Shown here piece after piece: positions 1-6,131 of a stretch of 28,938 nucleotides of DNA. Location of the stretch: positions 1 through 28,938 of the forward strand of contig JAJECF010000213.1 of NCBI GenBank assembly GCA_022822125.1, given 5' to 3'. The translations under genes were made by a program, and so were the position numbers. Positions within the stretch are counted from its first letter, which is position 1, and every line of letters begins with the position of its first letter. Source of the DNA: Alphaproteobacteria bacterium. GTDB taxonomy: Bacteria > Pseudomonadota > Alphaproteobacteria > Bin95. The notes under the pieces were generated by a model. The model saw nothing but the letters and a program-made list of their open reading frames with translations, was not told where the DNA came from and searched no databases.

Positions 1-1
1 C

Positions 2-442
2 GACTGCCGCGACTGCGACTGGCTGGACGGGCCGGTCGGCGAGGCGGCGGTGGGCCTCAACTGGGTGGCGCTGCCGACGCTGCATGTCGGCGGCAATGCC
101 GGCTGGCGCTGGAGCCGGGCGAAGCTGGAGCCCTGGCGCAGTGCCGGGCCGGAGGCGAGCCTCGGCGCGACGCTCGACCTGCCGTTCGGCTTCACGCTCG
201 GCGCGCGCGCCGCCATGCACTGGACGGATTATGAGGGCGAGGGCTTCGCGCACAACACCATAGACCGCAAGCCGCGCAGGGACAGGACGCGCACGCTGTC
301 GCTCTCGCTGCACAACCGCGCCGTCACCGTCTTCGGCTTCAGCCCGCGCCTCTCGCTGGTCAACGAGAAGCGCGAGACCAACGCCCAGCTGCTGGACTAT
401 GAGCGCAATCGCGGCGAACTCAGCTTCGTGCGCCAGTTCTGA
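2..442 (+). CDS. C-terminal part of a Slam-type outer-membrane protein (DUF560 beta-barrel), 5' truncated by window edge
   Basis: The reading frame is open from the first bases of the window and stops at TGA 440-442, so only the last ~146 residues are visible. They show alternating hydrophobic/polar beta-strand pattern with many aromatic residues, and end in FSPRLSLVNEKRETN, then LDYERNRGELSFVRQF. A closing Phe and this 'SPRLS...YERNR..L.F.RQF' ending are typical of the barrel of surface lipoprotein assembly modifiers (Slam, DUF560). Known Slams move lipoproteins to the outer face of the outer membrane. The periplasmic TPR domain expected at the N-terminus lies outside the window, so the assignment rests on the barrel end alone. 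A different TPR-linked outer-membrane barrel is the main alternative. A tiny membrane-peptide ORF follows after 14 nt. Confidence 0.7.
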   Translation, partial: DCRDCDWLDGPVGEAAVGLNWVALPTLHVGGNAGWRWSRAKLEPWRSAGPEASLGATLDLPFGFTLGARAAMHWTDYEGEGFAHNTIDRKPRRDRTRTLSLSLHNRAVTVFGFSPRLSLVNEKRETNAQLLDYERNRGELSFVRQF

Positions 443-456
443 GCGCGGAGACCGGA

Positions 457-549
457 ATGGCGGCCGACCCCTTGAAAGCCTTCCTCATCGCCCTCATCGT
501 GCTCGGCGCGCTGACCCTGCTGCTGGCCACGCTCGCATGGGGGGCATAG
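457..549 (+). CDS. 30-residue single-span membrane peptide downstream of the Slam-like gene
   Basis: ATG at 457 is preceded by GGAG (447-450) at a 6-nt spacing, an ideal ribosome-binding site. The frame gives 30 residues ending at TAG 547-549. After MAADPLK, almost the whole remainder is a hydrophobic helix (FLIALIVLGALTLLLATLAW), long enough to cross a membrane once. It starts only 14 nt after the stop of the Slam-like gene on the same strand, so it is probably co-transcribed. I do not recognise a family. Its location suggests a small inner-membrane peptide, but no function can be assigned. The good ribosome-binding site and clean transmembrane composition argue for a real gene; the short length leaves chance possible. 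Confidence 0.5.
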   Translation: MAADPLKAFLIALIVLGALTLLLATLAWGA

Positions 550-554
550 GGAGC

Positions 555-630
555 GTCCCCTTCGACAGGCTCAGGACAGGCTTTCGATACGCGCCTGCTG
601 ACGCAGCCGCTACTCAGGATGAGGAGGGGG
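555..630 (+). repeat. REP-like element A, copy 1 (long form with leader)
   Basis: A leader CCCTTCGACAGGCTCAGGAC is followed by TTCGATACGC, a hairpin core (CTGC/GCAG around TGAC) and GCTACTCAGGATGAG. The same flanks recur at 22041, 22403 (inverted), 22461, 26542, 26673 and 26707. It lies between the convergent small membrane-peptide gene and the cytochrome c' gene. Confidence 0.8.
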
Positions 631-643
631 AAGGCGGCGCGGC

Positions 644-1129
644 CTAATTCCGTTTTTCCCGGAACTGGCGGTGGCAGCCGCCGCAGCCGTTCTTGCCGAG
701 GTCCCCGAAGGCGGCGCCCGCTGCGCCGGCATCCCCGGAGGCAAGCGCGGCCTGCAGCGCCGCCGCCTTGTCGCCGAGCCGGGCCGACGCCGCGGTGAAG
801 TCATCCCACTTTTCCCAGACGACGTCCCTGGTTTCGGACTTCGGGTCCGCGCCCATGCCCGTGCCCGGCGGGAAGACATCCGGAATCTTCGGCGCCGCCG
901 CCGCGATGACCGCGGCTGCCTCGCCCGCGTCTTCGGCCGAGCCCCGGCCTTCCAGATAGCCCTTGAGAGTGCGCATCGCGCCGCCCATGCCCTTCATGAG
1001 CTTGCTGCGCTCCTCCATCACCTTGCCGTGCCCGTCGGCGAACGCGGCCCGCTCCGGCCCGAACGCCGCAAACGCCGCAACAAAGGCAAAGGCCCAAACG
1101 GCCGCCCACTTCAACTTGCTGATTCGCAT
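644..1129 (-). CDS. Periplasmic cytochrome c' (class II c-type cytochrome)
   Basis: The 161-residue product begins with a Sec signal peptide (MRISKLKW, a hydrophobic stretch, then AAFADG). Near the C-terminus it carries the heme-attachment motif CGGCH (~150-154) followed by RQFREKRN. A single CxxCH close to the C-terminus, mostly helical sequence and this length match the cytochrome c'/c556 four-helix-bundle family, whose members act in the periplasm in electron transfer or in binding small gases. The start at 1129 is chosen because GGAGGAG lies just upstream and the signal peptide starts there; the frame stays open upstream, so a longer form cannot be excluded. It lies 73 nt downstream of the desulfinase-like gene on the same strand and may be co-transcribed. 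The physiological partner is unknown. Confidence 0.85.
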   Translation of the reverse strand: MRISKLKWAAVWAFAFVAAFAAFGPERAAFADGHGKVMEERSKLMKGMGGAMRTLKGYLEGRGSAEDAGEAAAVIAAAAPKIPDVFPPGTGMGADPKSETRDVVWEKWDDFTAASARLGDKAAALQAALASGDAGAAGAAFGDLGKNGCGGCHRQFREKRN

Positions 1130-1202
1130 GGCTCCTCCGCGCGCTAAGCCTGCACTGACTGCCAGGAAGGCCAGCATAAGCCAAGGCGCTGCGAAGGGCG
1201 AG

Positions 1203-2393
1203 CTATGCGTTGAGATAGCCGCCGCGCGTCTGGGGCAGCTTCTTGCCGAGGATCGCGCCGGCAACGACATTGCGCAGCACCTCGGCGGTGCCGCCGCCGA
1301 TGGTGAACATGCGCACATCGCGCGCCATGCGCTCCAGCGGGCGGTTGCGCGAATAGCCGCGCGCGCCGAAGAACTGCAGCGCATCATTGACCACCCGGAT
1401 AGCGCTCTCCGAGGTCATCACCTTCGCCTGGGCGGCGAGCAGCATGTCGGGGAAGCCGCCCTCGCCGCTCCGCGCCGCGCCATAGACCAGCGCCCGGCTG
1501 GCGGCGAGCCTGATCGACATGTCGGCGAGCTTCCATTGCAGGCCCTGGAACTCGTTGATCGGGCGGCCGAACTGCTCGCGCGCCTCCGACCAGTCGAGCG
1601 CCATGCGGTAGGCGCCCTCGGCAATGCCCAGCGCCACCGTCGCCGCGCCGACGCGCTGGCTGTTATAGGCGGTCATGAGGTCGGCGAAGCCCTTCCTGAG
1701 CCCGCGCGGCGGCATGAGCATCATGGCGGGCGGCAGCTCCATCTCCTCGAAGGCGATCTCCGCCTCCGGTATGCCGCGCAGGCCCATGGTCGGCTCGCGC
1801 CCGACGATGCGCAGCCCCTCCGTCTCGCCGCGAATGGCGAGGAAGCCGCCAATGCCCTCTTCCGTTCCGTCCTCGCCGAAGACGCGCGCGAAGATCAGGT
1901 GGAGCCGCGAGACGCCGCCGCCGGTGATCCAGTGCTTGGCGCCGTTCAGCACATAGCGGTTGCCGCGCCGGTCCGCCCGCGTGGTCATTTCGCCGGCGGA
2001 GGACCCGGCCCCGGGCTCCGTGATGCAGATCGCCGGCTTGTCGCCGGCCAGCACCATGCCGGCCGCCATGCGCTTCTGCTCTTCGGTGCCGTATGCCATG
2101 ACCGCGCTGATGGCGCCCATATTGGTCTCGACCGCGATGCGCCCGGTGACCGAGCAGGCCTTCGACATCTCCTCGATGACCAGCACGGCGTCGAGCCAGG
2201 AGCGCCCCTGGCCGCCATAGGCTTCGGGAATCGTCATGCCGACAAAGCCCGCCTCGACGAGGCGCTCGACATGGTCCCAGGGATAGGATTCGGTGCGATC
2301 CACCTCCGCGGCGCGGGCCTGCACCGGGCCCTCCGCCAGTTCCCGCGCCGCCGCTTGCAAGGCGCGCTGCCGGTCCGTCAGGTCGAATGTCAT
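1203..2393 (-). CDS. acd: Acyl-CoA dehydrogenase-fold protein, likely 3-sulfinopropanoyl-CoA desulfinase (Acd)
   Basis: The 396-residue flavoprotein has the acyl-CoA dehydrogenase layout: helical N-terminus, central barrel with ITEPGAGSS (~124-132), KHWITGGGVSRLH (~153-165), and a helical C-terminus with FQGLQWKLADM. It departs from dehydrogenases at the active site: the usual C-terminal catalytic Glu (normally in EGT) is Gly (TIGGGTAEV), and the alternative Glu position is Gln246 (YNSQRVG). Compared with my memory of the Advenella mimigardefordensis desulfinase, it shares SYPWD, the substrate-binding Arg (here Arg85, GRIAVETN), Gln246 and the ending LPQTRxGYLxA. That enzyme converts 3-sulfinopropanoyl-CoA to propionyl-CoA and sulfite. 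ATG 2393 is preferred over an upstream TTG (2423), which lacks family support. A cytochrome c' gene follows; a CoA-transferase-like operon diverges 43 nt away. The identity of the true substrate is inferred. Confidence 0.8.
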   Translation of the reverse strand: MTFDLTDRQRALQAAARELAEGPVQARAAEVDRTESYPWDHVERLVEAGFVGMTIPEAYGGQGRSWLDAVLVIEEMSKACSVTGRIAVETNMGAISAVMAYGTEEQKRMAAGMVLAGDKPAICITEPGAGSSAGEMTTRADRRGNRYVLNGAKHWITGGGVSRLHLIFARVFGEDGTEEGIGGFLAIRGETEGLRIVGREPTMGLRGIPEAEIAFEEMELPPAMMLMPPRGLRKGFADLMTAYNSQRVGAATVALGIAEGAYRMALDWSEAREQFGRPINEFQGLQWKLADMSIRLAASRALVYGAARSGEGGFPDMLLAAQAKVMTSESAIRVVNDALQFFGARGYSRNRPLERMARDVRMFTIGGGTAEVLRNVVAGAILGKKLPQTRGGYLNA

Positions 2394-2435
2394 GGGCTTG
2401 CGTCCCCGCCGCAGGTCCGTCAAGACTAGCCGATC

Positions 2436-2690
2436 ATGGAGCAGGGGTCAGCAGAGCTGCCGCCCGGGACATGGCATCCGGTGCGTATCCTCCCGCAACG
2501 CAGCCTGTGGCGGCGGCGCGCGCCGCCCGCCCGCCGCAATCCGCGACCGATGATCGCCTGGTGCGAGCAACAGGCGCGTAGCCCGTGGAAGGCGGTGCTG
2601 GAGCCCGATCTCACCCAGGTCTTCTGGTTCGAGGACAATGACGACGCGCAACGCTTCGCGCTGCGCTTCTTCCCGTTCGGATGCAGCTAG
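2436..2690 (+). CDS. Small hypothetical protein (84 aa) upstream of the CoA-transferase-like gene
   Basis: The frame runs from ATG 2436 to TAG 2688-2690. The C-terminal half looks protein-like (WKAVLEPDLTQVFWFEDNDD, then AQRFALRFF), resembling small acidic/aromatic proteins with an 'FEDxxDAxxFxLRF' ending; I cannot name a family. The N-terminal ~38 residues are Arg/Pro-rich and less convincing, and an in-frame ATG at 2550 gives a 46-residue alternative. No clear ribosome-binding site precedes either start. Its stop lies 4 nt before the next gene's start and overlaps that gene's AGGAG, so its translation could influence initiation downstream. It is divergent from the desulfinase-like gene. Confidence 0.45.
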   Translation: MEQGSAELPPGTWHPVRILPQRSLWRRRAPPARRNPRPMIAWCEQQARSPWKAVLEPDLTQVFWFEDNDDAQRFALRFFPFGCS

Positions 2691-2694
2691 GAGC

Positions 2695-3927
2695 ATGGAA
2701 GTCTGTCCCCTGGACCGGCTCGACTTCGCCCGGGTCATTCCTCCCGATGCGCTCGTCGCATGGTCGGAGGGCGCGGGCGAGCCGACGGCGCTGACGGCGC
2801 TTCTGGTTGCGCAGCAGGACCGGCTCCGGGCCAGGCTTTCCGTCGGCGTTACTCTTTCCGACACGCTCCGGGACATCGATCCTTCCCGCTTCGCCGTCTC
2901 CAGCTACTGCGCGCTCTTCCGCTATTTCGACCTGTTCGAGCGCGGCGCGGTCGATATCCGGCCGTCGCATTATTCCCGGCTGGCCGACCTCCGTCCGGAC
3001 ATATTGCTCATCCAGGTGACGCCGCCGGACCCGTCCGGCCGGCGGAGCCTGGGCGTCGTTGTCGGCCATAACCCCGCCTATATGGCGGCCGGGGCGACGG
3101 TCATCGCGCAGGAAAACCCGAACCTGCCCCGGACCGGGGGCGACGCGCTCATCGACGAAGACCGTATCGACCTCCTGGTCCCCGCCGCCGCGCCGCTGGA
3201 ACGGTTGATCCCGCGCCGGCCGGGCCCGGTCGAGCACGCCATTGGCGGGCATGTGGCGCGGCTGGTGCCTGACCGCGCGACGCTCGAATTCGGCATCGGC
3301 TCGATTCCGGCGGCGGTCCAGCAGGCGCTGGCCGGCAAGCGCGACCTCGCGATCCACACCGGCCTGCTGGACGAGGCGGCGGTGGACTTCATCGAGAGCG
3401 GCGCCGTCACCAACCGTTACCGGGAGACCGATCCCGGCGTCGTGTCGGCGGGCTTCCTGTTCGGCACGCCCCGGCTCTACCGCTATGCGGACCGCAACCC
3501 CGTATTCGGCATGCGCGGGTCCGACCATATCCACGGGCCGCGCGTGCTTGCCGGCCTGGAGCGCTTCTTCGCCGTCAACTCCGCCATAGAGGTCGATCTG
3601 ACCGGGCAGGTGAACGCCGAGGCGCTGAACGGGCGCTATATCGGCGCGATAGGCGGACAGGGGGATTTCCAGCGCGCGGCCCTGCACAGCCCCGGCGGGC
3701 GCGGCATTGTCGCCCTGCCGTCCACGGCCGGGCGGCATTCGCGCATCGTCGCGCGCCTGTCAGGGCCGGTGACGACGGCGCGGGCGGACGCCGATGTCGT
3801 GGTGACGGAGCACGGCATTGCCGAACTCGCCGGCCGCACGCTGCAGGAGCGGGCGCGCGCGATGGTCGCGGTCGCGGACCCCGCGCACCGGCGGCGTCTG
3901 GAGGCCGCTCTCGACGCGCTCGCCTGA
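2695..3927 (+). CDS. Acetyl-CoA hydrolase/transferase family protein (family I CoA-transferase fold) lacking the usual catalytic Glu
   Basis: The 410-residue product has the two-domain layout of the family that includes 4-hydroxybutyrate and acetate CoA-transferases: an N-terminal domain with ILLIQVTPPD and VVGHNPAYM, a middle GIGSIPAAVQQAL, and a C-terminal domain with VALPSTAGRHSRIV and VVTEHGIAELAGRTL. In characterised relatives a Glu following H-S/T forms the glutamyl-CoA thioester; here the segment reads IHTGLLDEAAVDFIESGAVT, with Gly at that position. A classical ping-pong transferase mechanism is therefore doubtful; hydrolase activity, another nucleophile or a binding role are possible. 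Start ATG 2695 fits the family N-terminus, but AGGAG is only 1 nt away, which suggests coupling to the small upstream gene. It leads a run with the hydratase and thioesterase genes. Confidence 0.8.
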   Translation: MEVCPLDRLDFARVIPPDALVAWSEGAGEPTALTALLVAQQDRLRARLSVGVTLSDTLRDIDPSRFAVSSYCALFRYFDLFERGAVDIRPSHYSRLADLRPDILLIQVTPPDPSGRRSLGVVVGHNPAYMAAGATVIAQENPNLPRTGGDALIDEDRIDLLVPAAAPLERLIPRRPGPVEHAIGGHVARLVPDRATLEFGIGSIPAAVQQALAGKRDLAIHTGLLDEAAVDFIESGAVTNRYRETDPGVVSAGFLFGTPRLYRYADRNPVFGMRGSDHIHGPRVLAGLERFFAVNSAIEVDLTGQVNAEALNGRYIGAIGGQGDFQRAALHSPGGRGIVALPSTAGRHSRIVARLSGPVTTARADADVVVTEHGIAELAGRTLQERARAMVAVADPAHRRRLEAALDALA

Positions 3928-3973
3928 CGGGTTCTATAAAGCGCCCGCCCCGGAACCCCCGAAGGAGTCGCCC

Positions 3974-5095
3974 ATGGCGCACAGCCGGATCACCGAAGCG
4001 GATGTCGCAGAGCTTCGCGCCCGCATCGGCCAGCCCGTGCGCCGGGTCACCCCGCCTTTCTACACCGAGGTCAATGCCGACGCGGCGAGCCGCTTCGCCT
4101 GGGCGATCGGCGATGACAACCCGCTCTACCATGACGGCGACTATGCGGCCCGCACGCGCTGGGGCCGGCAATTGGCGCCGCCGTCGATCCTCTACAGCCT
4201 GGAGAACACCGTGTCCGGCGCCGTGGAGGGCCTGCCCGGGATCCATGCCATGTTCGCCGGCACGGACTTTCGCTGGCGCCGGCCGGTGGAAGTCGGGATG
4301 AAGTTTCGCGCCGAATCGCGCCTGCACGATATCGTCGAGCACCGCACGCGCTTCGCCGGCCTCGCCATCCAGCAGATTTACCGCATCTGCTTTTTCGACC
4401 AGCACGGCCGCGAAGTCGCGGAGGCCGACTCCTGGTGTTTTCGCACGGAGCGCGATACGGCGCGCGAGGAAGGCTCGAAATACGAGCCCCGGCTGAAGGA
4501 GCCGCATCGCTACAGCGAGGAGGACATCGCCGCCTTCCAGGCGCAATATCTCGCCGAAACGCCTCGCGGGGCCGAACCGCGCTATTTCGAGGATGTGAAG
4601 GAGGGCGATGCGGTCGGGCCGATCCTGAAGGGGCCCTATACCGTCACGGCGGCGGTCGCCTTCATGCAGGCCTGGGGCAATTACGCGGTCCGCAACCACC
4701 GCCAGGCGTGGCAGTATTACAACCGGCATCCGAAGCTGGCGGCGCGCAACCGCAACAATGTGCCGGAGCCGCCCGTGCGCGTGCATTGGGACCGCGAATT
4801 CGCGCAGGAGGTGGGCGTTCCCGGCGCTTACGACTTCGGGCCGGAGCGCATTGCCTGGCTCGGCCATCTGGTGACGGACTGGATGGGCGATGACGGCTTC
4901 CTGAAGCGGCTCAATATCCAGGTGCGCGGCCACAATGTCGTCGGCGACGCCACATGGTGCCGGGGCGAGGTGGTCGGGACCGCAATCGTGGACGGCGAAG
5001 GCCGGGTCGAGTGCGCGGTCCGCTGCATCAATCAACACGGGCAGACATCCGCGCTCGGCGCGGCTACCGTAGTCCTGCCCAGAAAATCAGCCTGA
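3974..5095 (+). CDS. Two-domain MaoC-type acyl-CoA hydratase/dehydratase (FAS1-like dehydratase N-terminal domain)
   Basis: The 373-residue protein starts at ATG 3974, 6 nt after GAAGGAG. Residues ~15-150 form a hot-dog domain with AWAIGDDNPLYHD, which resembles the Asp/Asn/His active-site segment of R-specific enoyl-CoA hydratases (MaoC family), followed by APPSILYS. The second half (~190-370) is a divergent hot-dog domain (PRYFEDVKEGD, GPYTVTAAV, NIQVRGHNVVGD, VECAVRCINQHG) without an obvious second catalytic site. Such double hot-dog proteins hydrate or dehydrate acyl-CoA (or carrier-bound) thioesters in the cytoplasm. It lies 46 nt after the CoA-transferase-like gene and 22 nt before a thioesterase, suggesting a shared catabolic transcript. 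The substrate is unknown. Confidence 0.82.
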   Translation: MAHSRITEADVAELRARIGQPVRRVTPPFYTEVNADAASRFAWAIGDDNPLYHDGDYAARTRWGRQLAPPSILYSLENTVSGAVEGLPGIHAMFAGTDFRWRRPVEVGMKFRAESRLHDIVEHRTRFAGLAIQQIYRICFFDQHGREVAEADSWCFRTERDTAREEGSKYEPRLKEPHRYSEEDIAAFQAQYLAETPRGAEPRYFEDVKEGDAVGPILKGPYTVTAAVAFMQAWGNYAVRNHRQAWQYYNRHPKLAARNRNNVPEPPVRVHWDREFAQEVGVPGAYDFGPERIAWLGHLVTDWMGDDGFLKRLNIQVRGHNVVGDATWCRGEVVGTAIVDGEGRVECAVRCINQHGQTSALGAATVVLPRKSA

Positions 5096-5117
5096 GAAGC
5101 GGATCGGGAAGCGAATC

Positions 5118-5603
5118 ATGTCTGTCCTGTTCGACGAGCATCGCGAGGCCGTCCGGCCCGAATGGATCGACTATAACGGCCATATGAATGTCGCCTTTTA
5201 CTTCCTCGCCTTCGACCACGCCACGGATGCGTTTTACGATGCCATCGGCTGCGGCGAGCACTACAAGGCGAACGGAAATTTCTCCACCTTCACGCTCGAA
5301 GGCCATATCACCTACGACCGGGAGGTCCTGCAGGGAGACCCGTTGCGGTTCACGACGCAATTGCTCGATTTCGACGAAAAGCGCCTGCACTATTTCCATG
5401 TGATGTATCATGCCGAGGAGGGCTATGCCGCGGCGACCAACGAATTGATCGCCATGCATATCGACATGGACCAGCGCCGCGCTGCGCCGTTTCCGCCTGA
5501 GATTCTGCAGAAATTGGCCGAGACAAGAGAACGGCACAGCGCCGTGCCGCGCCCCGACAAGGCCGGCCGCATCATCGGCATTCGGCGAAAACCGGGCGCT
5601 TGA
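5118..5603 (+). CDS. Hot-dog acyl-CoA thioesterase (betainyl-CoA/4-hydroxybenzoyl-CoA thioesterase type)
   Basis: The 161-residue protein is a single hot-dog domain. The segment VRPEWIDYNGHMNVAFY carries the Asp and the N-G-H-M-N signature of the 4-hydroxybenzoyl-CoA thioesterase group. The following AFDHATDAF, STFTLEGHITYDREV, GDPLRF and KRLHYFHVMYHAEEG blocks match the subgroup that includes the thioesterase linked to carnitine dehydrogenase (betainyl-CoA thioesterase). It would hydrolyse a small acyl-CoA in the cytoplasm. It follows the MaoC-type gene by 22 nt, so the two probably act on the same intermediates. No carnitine dehydrogenase or beta-keto-acid cleavage enzyme is visible nearby, so carnitine breakdown is not specifically supported. 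Confidence 0.82.
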   Translation: MSVLFDEHREAVRPEWIDYNGHMNVAFYFLAFDHATDAFYDAIGCGEHYKANGNFSTFTLEGHITYDREVLQGDPLRFTTQLLDFDEKRLHYFHVMYHAEEGYAAATNELIAMHIDMDQRRAAPFPPEILQKLAETRERHSAVPRPDKAGRIIGIRRKPGA

Positions 5604-5623
5604 TCGGCCCGTTGGCAAAGAGG

Positions 5624-6127
5624 ATGATCGCAAAGCCCATGCTGGTGCGAACGGTAATCCTCTTTCTCGCCGGTTTCACCGGTTCCGCCGCCGCGTTCTG
5701 CACCGACGCGGCCGCGCCCGGCGTCGAGTGGAACCGCTGCATTTTCGACGAGCGCAATATGCCGGGCGCCGATCTGGCCGGCGCCAAAATCCGTTCCTCC
5801 TCCTTCAAGCGCGCCAATCTCGAAAAAGCGGACTTCACAGGCGCTGTCGGATCGCGCGCCAAGTTCATCTCCGCCCGGCTTGCCTATGCGACATTCGAGG
5901 GGGCGAGGCTGAACGAGGCGGATTTCACCAAGGCGGACCTGAAGGGCGTCGTCTTCAAGGATGCCGACCTGCGCCGGGCGCGGTTTTTCAGGGCCCGGCT
6001 GGAGGGCGCGGACTTTACCGGCGCGCGCCTCAGGCAGGCGGATTTCTTCGACGCCGACCTCTCCGGCGCCGTGTGGATCGACGGCAGGCATGTCTGCGCG
6101 CCGGGCTCCATCGGCCAATGCAGGTAG
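5624..6127 (+). CDS. Secreted pentapeptide-repeat protein
   Basis: From ATG 5624 the product is 167 residues: a Sec-type signal (MLVRTVILFLAGF, then SAAAFC) followed by about 17 pentapeptide repeats of the A(D/N)Lxx type, such as GADLAG, RANLEKADFTGA, EADFTKADLKG, DADLRRARF, GADFTGARL and ADLSGAVW. These fold as a right-handed quadrilateral beta-helix. Cysteines just after the signal (FC, RC) and at the end (VC, QC) could form disulfides in the periplasm. The start could be ATG 5639, which begins directly at the signal peptide; neither has an ideal ribosome-binding site. It follows the thioesterase by 20 nt and precedes the CLC gene by 4 nt. Pentapeptide proteins have many roles; none can be assigned here. 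Confidence 0.8.
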   Translation: MIAKPMLVRTVILFLAGFTGSAAAFCTDAAAPGVEWNRCIFDERNMPGADLAGAKIRSSSFKRANLEKADFTGAVGSRAKFISARLAYATFEGARLNEADFTKADLKGVVFKDADLRRARFFRARLEGADFTGARLRQADFFDADLSGAVWIDGRHVCAPGSIGQCR

Positions 6128-6131
6128 GCCG

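Noticed and set aside
2394..2423. Upstream TTG start for the desulfinase-like gene (10 additional residues)
   Set aside because: The added residues are not seen at the start of the recalled homologue; ATG 2393 begins exactly at the family N-terminus.
963..2429. 488-codon open frame on the plus strand
   Set aside because: It is antisense to the desulfinase-like gene; composition (His/Arg/Ala-rich, no motifs) is typical of shadow frames in GC-rich DNA.
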